DNA from: Saprospiraceae bacterium
Lineage (GTDB): Bacteria; Bacteroidota; Bacteroidia; Chitinophagales; Saprospiraceae
Assembly: GCA_027488935.1 (NCBI GenBank)
Contig: JAIYAP010000009.1
Coordinates: 1 to 64,000 of the forward strand
Length of the DNA stretch: 64,000 nucleotides
Reading direction: 5' to 3'
Shown here piece after piece: positions 23,968-32,292 of the stretch (position 1 is the stretch's first letter; the number at the start of each line of letters is the position of its first letter). The notes beneath the pieces are model-generated. The model was not told the DNA's origin. It searched no databases and saw only the letters and a program-made list of their open reading frames with translations. The translations under genes and the position numbers were made by a program.

Positions 23968-25203
23968 TTAGGTTAAGATGCCTGCCAAAGTAGCCGACAA
24001 ATACGAAGCAAGGGTGCCCGCGATCAAGGCCCGGAAGCCCAATTTGGCCAAATCAGACCTTCTGCTCGGCTCGAGGGCCGAAATTCCGCCAATTTGAATG
24101 CCCACCGACCCAAAATTAGCAAACCCGCACAAGGCAAAACTTACAATTACCAGGGTTTTGGGATCGATGGTTGTAAGGATGTCTTTCAGTTGCAAATAGG
24201 CCACAAACTCATTGGCCACCAATTTGGTACCCATCAAAGCACCCGCCGTCATTACATCCTGACCCGGCACGCCCATGGCCCAGGCAAAGCCCGCAAACAA
24301 GCCCCCTAAAATGGTGTTGAGGCTGAACTGCGGATAACCCACCAAAGCACCGGCTCCACCCAATAAATAATTAATTAAGGCAATTAAGGCCAAAAAACCA
24401 ATCAACATGGCGACCACGTTCAAACCTACCTTCAGGCCGTCCGAACAACCTGCGCTGATCGCATCTACCAAATTTGAATGTTGTTTACCTACTTTTAATT
24501 TTACCGTGCCCGTGGTTTCTGATTCTTCTGTTTCGGGGTAAATGATTTTTGAAATGGCCAACGCACCCGGTGCCGCCATGATGCTGGCCGCAATCAAATA
24601 CTCAGCGGGAACCCCAAATTTGATATAAGTAGCCATCACACCACCTGCAATACAGGCAAAACTGCCCGACATGGAAGCCATCAACTCAGAATTGGTCATG
24701 CCTTTCAAATAAGGCTTGATCATAATTTGGGCTTCTACTTGCCCTACAAATGCACTGGAAATATTACTCAAGGCCTCAGCGCCACTCACCCGCATAAAAT
24801 AATTGAGCCCAATGGCCAATTTTTCTACAATCCACTGCATCACACCGATGTGATAAAAAATATTGACCAAACAAGCCACGAAAATGATGGTCGGAATAAT
24901 GCGCACAAAAAAGATAAAGGTTTGATCTCCAAACAAAGGAGCCAACTTGGCATCATCGCCCAATACCCCAAAAACAAACTTTGCGCCCTCATCCGAAAAA
25001 CTCAGCACCTTGGTAACCGCTTTGCCCAACCAGCCGAAAATCGACTTCCCGGCGGGTGTTTTTAAGATAAAAACAGCCAAACTCGCCTGAATGAGCAGGC
25101 CCATCCCCACCACTCGGTAATTAATGGCCTTGCGGTTGTTCGAAAGTAAATATGCGATTCCCAAAATCAGAGCAATTCCTATAAGCCCAATAAACCGATC
25201 CAT
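23968..25203 (-). CDS. nupC: Concentrative nucleoside transporter (NupC/CNT family)
   Basis: A 411-residue inner-membrane protein with about ten hydrophobic helices. CNT signatures are FGDQTFIFFVRIIPTIIFVACLV, SGAEALSNISSAFVGQVEAQIMIKPYL (nucleoside-binding region) and FALCGFANFGSVGIQIGG near the end. It imports nucleosides using a sodium or proton gradient. It is divergent from uridine kinase 168 bases away, a functional match for pyrimidine salvage, and heads the strand with the DUF1460 and amidohydrolase genes. Confidence 0.92.
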   Translation of the reverse strand: MDRFIGLIGIALILGIAYLLSNNRKAINYRVVGMGLLIQASLAVFILKTPAGKSIFGWLGKAVTKVLSFSDEGAKFVFGVLGDDAKLAPLFGDQTFIFFVRIIPTIIFVACLVNIFYHIGVMQWIVEKLAIGLNYFMRVSGAEALSNISSAFVGQVEAQIMIKPYLKGMTNSELMASMSGSFACIAGGVMATYIKFGVPAEYLIAASIMAAPGALAISKIIYPETEESETTGTVKLKVGKQHSNLVDAISAGCSDGLKVGLNVVAMLIGFLALIALINYLLGGAGALVGYPQFSLNTILGGLFAGFAWAMGVPGQDVMTAGALMGTKLVANEFVAYLQLKDILTTIDPKTLVIVSFALCGFANFGSVGIQIGGISALEPSRRSDLAKLGFRALIAGTLASYLSATLAGILT

Positions 25204-25341
25204 GCTGTGCTATTTTAAGCTGGTTGAACGAGTGTGACAAGTTATGTTGTCCTTCAAATGGCAAAGAAAACAGTATTGTGTTAAAAAACCGCTAAAAGTA
25301 AGCAGCACACTTGGTTTACAAAAAAAATTTACCGGAAAGCC

Positions 25342-25349
25342 TACTTTTG
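25342..25349 (+). promoter_or_regulatory. -7 promoter box TACTTTTG for uridine kinase
   Basis: Fits TAnnTTTG and lies 21 bases before the ATG at 25371. Confidence 0.55.
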
Positions 25350-25370
25350 CAGCATTCAACCATCCTACAC

Positions 25371-26000
25371 ATGAATGCACCTTTTCTGATTGGTATCACC
25401 GGCGGCTCTGGCAGCGGAAAGTCTACTTTTATCCAACATTTGCGCGAACGATTCACGGAGCAAGAGCTTTGCATTATTTCGATGGATGAATATTATCTGC
25501 CCCGAGATCAACAAAAAGAGGACGATAAAGGAGAAAAAAACTACGATTTGCCTAAAAGTTTTGACAAAAAACGGTTTCGCGACGATTTGGAACAATTGGT
25601 GGCCGGGAAAACAGTGATCAAGGAAGAATACACCTTTAATAATGCATCCGCCAAACCCAAATTATTGACCTACCTGCCTGCACCCGTGATTATTGTGGAA
25701 GGACTTTTTGTGCTCCATTACAAAAAAATAGCGCCGATGTTCAACCTGAAAATTTTCATTTATGCCAAAGAAAATCTCAAGGTGATTCGGCGCATTTACC
25801 GCGATCAGGTGGAGCGGGGTTATCCGATTGATGATGTGTTGTACAAATACCAGCACCATGTGTTGCCTTCTTACGAGCGCTATATTTTGCCTTATAAAGA
25901 AGAAGCCGACATCGTAATCAACAACAATGCGCGGTTTGATGCCGGAATTGAAGTGGTGGCTGCTTTTGTAAAAAGTAAACTGCCGCCTATTGCGCCTTAA
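25371..26000 (+). CDS. udk: Uridine kinase
   Basis: Phosphorylates uridine and cytidine with ATP or GTP. The 209-residue protein opens with LIGITGGSGSGKSTFIQHL, the P-loop of the family, and continues with ISMDEYYLPRDQQKEDDKGEKNYDLP (substrate Asp and Tyr), IIVEGLFVLHY and the lid region RRIYRDQVERGYPIDDVL. The start was set at ATG 25371, which begins MNAPFLIGITGG; the 20 upstream codons contain the promoter box. The divergent nucleoside transporter supports the assignment. Confidence 0.94.
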   Translation: MNAPFLIGITGGSGSGKSTFIQHLRERFTEQELCIISMDEYYLPRDQQKEDDKGEKNYDLPKSFDKKRFRDDLEQLVAGKTVIKEEYTFNNASAKPKLLTYLPAPVIIVEGLFVLHYKKIAPMFNLKIFIYAKENLKVIRRIYRDQVERGYPIDDVLYKYQHHVLPSYERYILPYKEEADIVINNNARFDAGIEVVAAFVKSKLPPIAP

Positions 26001-26013
26001 AGGAGGAGCGCCC

Positions 26014-26021
26014 TACCTTTG
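26014..26021 (+). promoter_or_regulatory. -7 promoter box TACCTTTG
   Basis: Fits TAnnTTTG and ends three bases before the ATG at 26025 of the MFS gene. An AGGAGG stretch at 26001-26006 lies upstream of the box, so it would only be in a transcript reading through from udk. Confidence 0.55.
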
Positions 26022-26024
26022 TGC

Positions 26025-27218
26025 ATGCAATTTTCTAACCCTGTCACAGCCGAGGAAGTACCGCAATCCCTGTATTCGAGGCCTTTTTTACTGCTTTGCC
26101 TTTCGCATGCCCTGTTTGCTTCGAGTTTTAACATGATGATTCCGGAGTTGCCAGCATATTTGAGTTCCCTGGGCGGTGCACAATACAAAGGCTGGATTAT
26201 TGCCCTTTTTACCCTTACAGCGGGCATTTCCAGGCCATTTAGCGGCCGCCTAACCGATACGATTGGTCGGATCCCGGTGATGTATGTGGGCGTTTTTGCC
26301 TGTATTATTTGCAGTATGCTGTATCCTGCTTTGGCATTTGTGAGCGGATTTCTGACTTTGCGCTTTTTTCATGGCTTCTCTACAGGCTTTAAACCGACGG
26401 GTACCACGGCCTATGTGGCGGACATTGTTTCGCCCTTGCGTAGGGGAGAAGCGATGGGGTTTTTGGGCATTTGCTTGAGTGTGGGTGCTTCGGCGTCTCC
26501 ATTATTGGGCAGTTGGTTGGTGCAAGCCTTCCATAACATCAATGTGATGTTTTATGCCTCGGCGGTGTTGGCTTTGCTTTCGATGATTATTTTGATGCGT
26601 TTGAAAGAAACCCTCCGCCCGACCCAGCCTTTTCGATGGAAATTATTGTGGATTAAACGGGAAGACATCTTTGATCCACGGGCGATCCCGGCGGCCATCA
26701 TCATGATTTTTTGCTATTTCAGTTATGGCGTGATTCTTACCCTTGCACCCGATTTGAGCGATGCCTTGGGATTGAGCAACCGGGGCACTTTTTTTGCCAT
26801 TTTTACCTTGGCAAGCATCAGCACGCGGTTTTTTGCGGGAAAAATATCCGATCAATGGGGGCGTATTCCGGTGCTGAAGGCTTCTGCGGTGGTAATCGGT
26901 ATTTCGATGGTGCTATTTGCCCATACCAATACGCCCTGGATGTTGTACCTCGCTTCCACCATGTTTGGTTTGGGAAATGGTATTTTTTCGCCTGCAATAA
27001 ACGCTTGGACGATCGATTTAGGCGACCCGGAAAAGAAGGGCAGGGCGCTTGCGACCATGTTTATGGCCCTGGAAATTGCAATTGGGGGAGGTGCTGCCCT
27101 GAGTGGATGGTATTTTGCCGATCAAATCGGGCGTATGCCAGCCGTATTTTATGCAGCGGCATTCATGAATTTGGGTGGCTTAATCTATTTGTTCTGGAAA
27201 GGCCACAGCAAAATTTAG
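26025..27218 (+). CDS. MFS transporter
   Basis: A 397-residue major facilitator with twelve hydrophobic helices. The loop 2-3 motif GRLTDTIGRIPVM and its repeat GKISDQWGRIPVLK in the second half are both intact, and helix 5 has a Gly/Pro-rich face (GFLGICLSVGASASPLLGSWLV). It likely exports a drug or metabolite or imports a small solute; nothing indicates the substrate. It starts 24 bases after udk, and its stop overlaps the converging protease gene by four bases. Confidence 0.88.
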   Translation: MQFSNPVTAEEVPQSLYSRPFLLLCLSHALFASSFNMMIPELPAYLSSLGGAQYKGWIIALFTLTAGISRPFSGRLTDTIGRIPVMYVGVFACIICSMLYPALAFVSGFLTLRFFHGFSTGFKPTGTTAYVADIVSPLRRGEAMGFLGICLSVGASASPLLGSWLVQAFHNINVMFYASAVLALLSMIILMRLKETLRPTQPFRWKLLWIKREDIFDPRAIPAAIIMIFCYFSYGVILTLAPDLSDALGLSNRGTFFAIFTLASISTRFFAGKISDQWGRIPVLKASAVVIGISMVLFAHTNTPWMLYLASTMFGLGNGIFSPAINAWTIDLGDPEKKGRALATMFMALEIAIGGGAALSGWYFADQIGRMPAVFYAAAFMNLGGLIYLFWKGHSKI

Positions 27219-28300
27219 TCCTCCACTTTCCAGTTGGCGCCATAAGTTTCCACCAGAATATTGTCGTAGTAGTCCGCTTTTTCGAACAACATCCGCAATT
27301 TGGCCATGCCGGTCGTTTCATCCAAATAGCGATCGAAAATAAGCAGGGAAAGGATGATGTCCTGTTCGTGTACGCTTAACGTGACGGATTCATTGTGGTG
27401 GTTTTCCCGCAACAAGTACTCGTATAAAGGTTTGATATTTTCCTTGGGCAATTCACATAAAATCGCGTCGGCAGAAATCAATCCGGTTTTTTCATGATAA
27501 GTAATCAGAATCTTGGCACTTCCTTCGCGAATTTCCCAGGCATTAGGCCCGCAGCGGCTCAAATCTACGTCATGTCCGATTTGTACAATCAATGATTCGA
27601 TGGTTTTGGGCACCCCGGAAGGTACAAATTCTTCCACGGTAGCAGGAAGTTCCACCTTGTTGCCACAGTGGGAGCAAAAATGCTTTTCCACGGTTTTTTC
27701 AGTTACCACATTCAGGCAGGCTGGGCAACGCGCGGCATTATGGGTGTCCACCCGTTGAAAATCTTCAAGGGCCGATTGTAAATAACGCACCGGCAAAGAA
27801 AATCCGGTATTGTCGCCATTTTGAATCACAAACGTATTGATTCCTACCACCGTACCAATGTTGCTGACCAAAGGGCCGCCACTGTTGCCCGGGTTGAGCG
27901 CTGCGTCGATATGCAGGTACGGGATGCCATTCATTACCTCGCGGGTATTCGAGACAATGCCGCTTTTTACCGAAAATTTCAGACCAAACGGGTGGCCAAT
28001 GGCCATAACAGGATCGCCTTCCCGGATATTGGTATCCGTGCCCAAGTGTACTTCGGGTAATTCCGGGCCATTTTTAGGGCCTTCCAGAAAAGCCAGGTCG
28101 TACTTTTGATCGGTATAACATACCCGTGCCAATTGTTTAGTAAAACCAGCACCTTCTATTACGACCGAGCGATTGCCCTCCACCACATGATGGTTGGTGA
28201 CAATCAGGCCCTGGTTCCGGAGAAAAAAGCCGGTACCGGTGCTGTTGGGCGTGGCAATTTGAACAATTACCTGGCGATATATTTCAACAAAATCGGTCAT
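27215..28300 (-). CDS. Trypsin-like serine protease with zinc ribbon and YbjN-like C-terminal domain, apparently cytosolic
   Basis: The 361-residue protein starts directly with the protease domain and has no signal peptide. The triad is His38 (VTNHHVVEG), Asp68 (KYDLAFL) and Ser140 (NPGNSGGPLV), as in the S1C/DegP group. No PDZ domain follows; instead there is a four-Cys zinc ribbon (Cys192, 195, 209, 212) and a C-terminal domain (about 228-361) with a fold pattern like YbjN/type III chaperones. DegP-type proteases are normally exported, so a cytosolic one is unusual. The start ATG 28300 overlaps the stop of the upstream gene by four bases (ATGA). A longer frame to 28657 lies in a different frame from that gene and is not protein-like. 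Confidence 0.82.
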   Translation of the reverse strand: MTDFVEIYRQVIVQIATPNSTGTGFFLRNQGLIVTNHHVVEGNRSVVIEGAGFTKQLARVCYTDQKYDLAFLEGPKNGPELPEVHLGTDTNIREGDPVMAIGHPFGLKFSVKSGIVSNTREVMNGIPYLHIDAALNPGNSGGPLVSNIGTVVGINTFVIQNGDNTGFSLPVRYLQSALEDFQRVDTHNAARCPACLNVVTEKTVEKHFCSHCGNKVELPATVEEFVPSGVPKTIESLIVQIGHDVDLSRCGPNAWEIREGSAKILITYHEKTGLISADAILCELPKENIKPLYEYLLRENHHNESVTLSVHEQDIILSLLIFDRYLDETTGMAKLRMLFEKADYYDNILVETYGANWKVED

Positions 28301-29628
28301 TCGGCCTTGATAAGGTTTAAATCTTTGACCATCAGGAGGTAAGACTTGGCAAAAAGGGTATGAGAAGCAAAATCCAAAGTATGTTGGTCGGGTCGGAGCT
28401 GCGGGAATTGAGGCCGGTATTGATCTGTAATTTGCTTGATGCCTTGTAAAATGGCACGTTTGTCCAATCGTCCCTCCGCATCTGCAAAAGTAACCGCAAA
28501 GCCCAAGTTTTTGAAAAACGCCGGTTCCATGATCTGAAAAAACAAATGGAAAAAGGCACGTACCGGCTGCGGCGGCGCATAGTGAAACAAGGCAAAACCT
28601 GCTATATATTGCGGTACCGCCAGGGCCAAAACTTCGTGGTTTTGTTGCAAAGGCCATTCCATATTGGGCAATTCGCCATCAATCAAAGCCACAATGCTGC
28701 CGTGATTCACTGCCGGATTAACCCCAAAAGTGCTGCGTGTGCGATACATTTCCTTGAAAAAATCGGCCTTGCTCCGGTCCAATAATTTCTGGTATTCCCG
28801 GCGCATATTGGCTACTTTTACCTGCGGCGTTTTTTCATTTTTGGCAAAATAAATGCCGTGGATTTTTTCCAGTACATCCATCATAAACCCTTCTGGTCGG
28901 ACCAAATAGTCGAGTTTGAAGGCCAAAGACAACAATAAGTAGGCGTAAGCGCCCGGATATTGGTTGGGATCAGGCTTGGCTTTATCCAATTCGGCAAATA
29001 CCCGCTCGATTTCTGAACGGATAAACTGGTATTTTACTTCTTTCTCTGCCTCGGGTATTTCGCCAAAAGTGCGCGCTACCACCGGTTGCAGGGTGTCAAA
29101 TTCGTCGAGTAGCAGGTCATCCTGTTTATCGGCATGAATGGCCAACTCCCGCAAAGCATACATCAACTTCAGCGGCGAGCCATCGGCCGTGCTGGTGTCG
29201 AACTGAATACTCAGGCAATTATCAGGAGTAAGCGCAAAACGACTGAATTTTAAGGTAAAATTGGCCGTTACCAGGCGGCGTAACACGCCAACGTTCAAAT
29301 CTTCGGCGCGTGCTACCAGACTTTGTACCTTTACCTTTTCTGTATCGGCAACGCCAGTAATCAATTGAGAACCTTGCCAAAATTGAAAAGTGAGCACACC
29401 ATCTGCTTCCGTCCATTCCAGATGATCAACATCTGCATCTTTTAGGCTGAGAAGAAATTCGCGGTAAGCATTCAGGTATTCGCCTTTTTCAAATATTTCG
29501 AGGGACCGATCGAATGCGGCAATCTGTGCTTCTGTTTTATAGGCATCACTATACCTTCCAAACACAACCTCGGGTTGCGTGGATTTTTTGTCGGTACTAA
29601 TTCCAAGAAGGCGTTCTAAAAAACTCAT
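28297..29628 (-). CDS. YbjN-like protein of unknown function, partner of the protease
   Basis: The 443-residue protein has no signal or membrane segment. An N-terminal region (about 45-200) has alternating strands (HLEWTEADGVLTFQFWQGSQLITGV, LSIQFDTS) and long helices like a YbjN/type III chaperone fold, similar in outline to the C-terminal domain of the downstream protease. The rest is mainly helical with several aromatic patches (GFALFHYAPPQPVRAFFHLFF). The four-base overlap with the protease gene and the shared domain outline suggest an obligate pair, perhaps adaptor and protease. The start ATG 29628 follows a TACTTTTG box at 29644-29651. Confidence 0.6.
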   Translation of the reverse strand: MSFLERLLGISTDKKSTQPEVVFGRYSDAYKTEAQIAAFDRSLEIFEKGEYLNAYREFLLSLKDADVDHLEWTEADGVLTFQFWQGSQLITGVADTEKVKVQSLVARAEDLNVGVLRRLVTANFTLKFSRFALTPDNCLSIQFDTSTADGSPLKLMYALRELAIHADKQDDLLLDEFDTLQPVVARTFGEIPEAEKEVKYQFIRSEIERVFAELDKAKPDPNQYPGAYAYLLLSLAFKLDYLVRPEGFMMDVLEKIHGIYFAKNEKTPQVKVANMRREYQKLLDRSKADFFKEMYRTRSTFGVNPAVNHGSIVALIDGELPNMEWPLQQNHEVLALAVPQYIAGFALFHYAPPQPVRAFFHLFFQIMEPAFFKNLGFAVTFADAEGRLDKRAILQGIKQITDQYRPQFPQLRPDQHTLDFASHTLFAKSYLLMVKDLNLIKAE

Positions 29629-29643
29629 AAGTTGATTGCGCGC

Positions 29644-29651
29644 CAAAAGTA
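29644..29651 (-). promoter_or_regulatory. -7 promoter box TACTTTTG for the YbjN-like/protease pair
   Basis: Fits TAnnTTTG on the minus strand, 15 bases before the ATG at 29628. The 57 bases to the divergent GSCFA gene hold both promoters. Confidence 0.55.
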
Positions 29652-29685
29652 GGAAGTTTGTGTGTAAATTTATGATTCCATAAAA

Positions 29686-30669
29686 ATGACGTTTAGAACT
29701 GTTTTTTCGAACCCTCCAGCTGATTTCAAATTGAACCACAACCATCAGATGCTGATGATGGGCTCTTGCTTTACCGAACACATAGGCCGGTACCTGCAGG
29801 CGCGCAAATTTCAGGTGCTGTGCAACCCTTTTGGCATCGTATATAACCCGTATTCCATGGCGCTTGCCTTGGAGGCTTTGTGTACCGGAAATGTAGATGA
29901 ATTTATTGGAGAAACCTTTGAAAATCAAGGAGTTTGGAACAGTTGGTCGTTCCATAGTGCTTTGGGTCACCCCGACCGCTTAACTGCGGAGGCAAGCATG
30001 CATACTGCGTTTTCGACTGCCCGTGCACAATTGCTGCAAACAGATGTATTATGCCTCACCTTGGGTACGGCCGATGTATTTTCCTTGCTTGAAAACGGCC
30101 GAATTGTGGCCAATAACCATAAAATGCCCGCTGCCCTTTTTGTTCAAAATCGCATGTCAGTACAAGCAATTGTGGATCAGTACACCAGCGTTTTTGCACA
30201 AATCCAAACTTTTCGCCCCGATTTGAAGATTGTGCTGAGTGTAAGTCCGGTGCGTCATTTGCGCCAGGGCATGGTCGAAAACCAGCGCAGTAAGGCCGTT
30301 TTGAGCCTTGCCTGTGAAGCGCTTTGTAGGCAGCACCCCAATGTGTCCTATTTTCCGGCGTATGAAATTTTAATGGACGACCTGCGTGATTACCGTTTTT
30401 ACGCAGCAGATATGGTCCATCCCAATGCCCAGGCTGTGGAATATATTTGGGAAATATTCAGCGGGCTGTACTTTTCGGAGGCAACCCGCCAATTAAATCA
30501 AACCCTGGAAAAACTGCTGGCAGCGGTGCAGCACCGACCTTTTCACCAAAATACGCCCGCGCACAAAGCCTTTGCCCGCAACCAGTTGATCTTGATTGAA
30601 CAATTAGAAAAGGGGCATCCTGCGATTGATTTTAGCATTGAAAAGACCTGTTTTCAAAAATTTATTTAA
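29686..30669 (+). CDS. GSCFA domain protein
   Basis: A 327-residue protein with the family-naming motif MGSCFTEHIGRYL at about residues 26-38, followed by NPFGIVYNPYS, the strand VLCLTLGTADVF and the C-terminal catalytic-type segment YRFYAADMVHPNAQAVEYIW. The Ser in GSCF and the D-x-x-H in DMVHPN are as in SGNH/GDSL hydrolases, to which GSCFA proteins are related. An esterase or acyl-hydrolase activity is likely, but the physiological substrate is unknown. No signal peptide is seen. Confidence 0.88.
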   Translation: MTFRTVFSNPPADFKLNHNHQMLMMGSCFTEHIGRYLQARKFQVLCNPFGIVYNPYSMALALEALCTGNVDEFIGETFENQGVWNSWSFHSALGHPDRLTAEASMHTAFSTARAQLLQTDVLCLTLGTADVFSLLENGRIVANNHKMPAALFVQNRMSVQAIVDQYTSVFAQIQTFRPDLKIVLSVSPVRHLRQGMVENQRSKAVLSLACEALCRQHPNVSYFPAYEILMDDLRDYRFYAADMVHPNAQAVEYIWEIFSGLYFSEATRQLNQTLEKLLAAVQHRPFHQNTPAHKAFARNQLILIEQLEKGHPAIDFSIEKTCFQKFI

Positions 30670-30761
30670 AAAGAGCAAAGAAGCCCAACGGAAACCAGGT
30701 TCATTGCGTCTTGCTAGTAATCATGTTCACCACCGTGTTTATTAAAAATTAAAACCCACCT

Positions 30762-30950
30762 ATGAAGATCTCTAAATCATTACTTCAGGCCATTGTGGTT
30801 GGTCTTACCCTCGGCACTACCGCTTCTTCCTGCGAATTGTTTGAAAAAGAACAAATTCACCTCAAAAGTTGCAATGAAAACTGCCAAATTGATCATACCG
30901 TAAATCCGGAGCCCGAACTTAACAACTGCCCCGCCTGCGGGATGGGCTAA
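30762..30950 (+). CDS. Short Cys-containing exported peptide, candidate precursor for the MNIO enzyme
   Basis: The 62-residue product has a hydrophobic leader (about 5-22, KSLLQAIVVGLTLGTTASS) and cysteines at 24, 37, 41, 56 and 59. TASSC at 20-24 could act as a lipobox or signal-peptidase region. The mature part is CELFEKEQIHLKSCNENC followed by a short linker and ends NNCPACGMG. It starts 17 bases before a DUF692/MNIO enzyme and is followed by a TonB receptor. MNIO enzymes modify Cys residues of small precursor peptides encoded next to them, some of which have Sec-type leaders and bind copper. That it is the substrate is inference from position and Cys content. Confidence 0.6.
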   Translation: MKISKSLLQAIVVGLTLGTTASSCELFEKEQIHLKSCNENCQIDHTVNPEPELNNCPACGMG

Positions 30951-30967
30951 TACCCCGAAAACACCCC

Positions 30968-32092
30968 ATGCGGAAAATTTATTCGGCAATCGCCTGCAAC
31001 CTTGATCAGCATGTTTTGCAAGCCGCACTGCCACTGTTGGAGGTAGAAAAAATTGAAGCCATTGAATGGTCGTTCGATACCTTGTTCAAAATAAAGGAGG
31101 TACCCGAATGGTTTACCCAACTGCTTCAGGCGTACAGTGCCGAGCAGCGATTGATTGGACATGGGGTGTTTTTTTCGCTTTTCTCCGGAAAATGGTCAGA
31201 TGCACAAACCGCGTGGTTGGAACACCTGCGCAATTTGTGTAAAACCTTTCATTTTGATCATATTACCGAGCATTTCGGATTTATGACGGGTGCCAATTTT
31301 CACACCGGAGCGCCCATGAGTATCCCCTTTACACCCGCTACCCTGGCCATTGGCCGCGATCGACTTGCGCGCATATACGACGCCTGCGCTTGTCCGGTGG
31401 GATTAGAAAACCTGGCATTCTCTTATACATTAGAAGAAGTGAAACGCCATGGCGCGTTTCTGGAAGCCTTGCTTGCCCCGCTCAACGGGTTTATTATCCT
31501 CGATTTACACAATCTGTATTGTCAAACCCACAATTTTGACCTGCCAGTAGATGCATTGCTTGCCTTGTATCCGCTCGATCGGGTGCGCGAAATCCATATT
31601 TCAGGCGGAAGTTGGGATCAAACTGCGGTGCAACCTGAAAAAATGGTGCGCCGAGATACCCACGACGAGGGCGTCCCTGCGGAGGTTTTTCTGTTTTTGG
31701 AGTATGCCCTGCCACGGTGCCCCAACTTGAAATTTGTGGTACTGGAGCAATTAGGGATTGGTTTGCGTACCGAAGCCAGCCAAGCGTTGTTTCAGGCCGA
31801 TTTTTTAAAAATGGATGAAATCGTAAAAGCCTGCCAGGTTTCACAGCCAGCAATAAACCCATTTTTACCTCAAGATTTACCTGTTTTAGGCTCTATTGTA
31901 GAAGATATGCCGTTGTTTGAACAACAACAACAACTATCAACTATCCTCGAAACCTGCGAAAATTATGCGCAGTGCATGGAACAATTAAGTGCGTCTCCGC
32001 TGGCCAATTCAGCTTGGGAAGTTGAACAATGGCACCCTGCCATGCTTGAAACCGCAATATGCATTGCCCAAAAATGGAAATCCGGTTTTTAG
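30968..32092 (+). CDS. DUF692/MNIO family multinuclear iron oxidase with a C-terminal extension
   Basis: A 374-residue protein of the multinuclear non-haem iron-dependent oxidase family, which modifies Cys in peptides (e.g. methanobactin, bufferins). The metal-ligand positions expected of the family are all present: His65 (IGHGVFFSL), Glu101/His102 (ITEHFGF), Glu147 (GLENLAF), Asp179/His181/Asn182 (LDLHNLYC), His210 (EIHISGG), Asp230/His232 (DTHDEGV) and Glu260 (VVLEQLG). Typical members are about 280 residues; here about 90 residues follow, with Gln/Cys-rich helices, which may replace the separate partner protein seen in other systems. Its neighbour at 30762 is the likely substrate. Confidence 0.85.
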   Translation: MRKIYSAIACNLDQHVLQAALPLLEVEKIEAIEWSFDTLFKIKEVPEWFTQLLQAYSAEQRLIGHGVFFSLFSGKWSDAQTAWLEHLRNLCKTFHFDHITEHFGFMTGANFHTGAPMSIPFTPATLAIGRDRLARIYDACACPVGLENLAFSYTLEEVKRHGAFLEALLAPLNGFIILDLHNLYCQTHNFDLPVDALLALYPLDRVREIHISGGSWDQTAVQPEKMVRRDTHDEGVPAEVFLFLEYALPRCPNLKFVVLEQLGIGLRTEASQALFQADFLKMDEIVKACQVSQPAINPFLPQDLPVLGSIVEDMPLFEQQQQLSTILETCENYAQCMEQLSASPLANSAWEVEQWHPAMLETAICIAQKWKSGF

Positions 32093-32246
32093 CGCTTTCG
32101 CTGGATGGTTTGGAAAGGGCTCAGCTTACGCGTTGGCTTGGTAACAGTGTACGGCGACGGCAATAAACCTTTCTATTTGTGGATGCCCGGCATCAGTTAT
32201 TCGTCCATTTCTTAAAATTAAACTTGCCTGGGTAATTATTTTCGCC

Positions 32247-32254
32247 TACCTTTG
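32247..32254 (+). promoter_or_regulatory. -7 promoter box TACCTTTG for the TonB receptor
   Basis: Fits TAnnTTTG, 38 bases before the ATG at 32293. The receptor can therefore be transcribed separately from the peptide-MNIO pair. The preceding 150 bases contain no recognisable gene. Confidence 0.6.
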
Positions 32255-32292
32255 TTTTTAATTTAGGCTGGTCTAAAATTTTATTCAAGCAA

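Noticed and set aside
26001-26007. Shine-Dalgarno AGGAGG for the MFS gene
   Set aside because: It lies 18 bases before the ATG, too far, and upstream of the -7 box; it may be chance or serve read-through only.
28301-28657. Upstream extension of the protease reading frame by 119 codons
   Set aside because: It lies inside the YbjN-like gene in another frame and its sequence is Cys/Phe/Pro-rich noise; the ATG at 28300 begins the conserved domain.
29629-29970. Upstream extension of the YbjN-like gene
   Set aside because: It runs over the divergent GSCFA gene and the promoter at 29644; the start MSFLERLLG at 29628 is the protein-like one.
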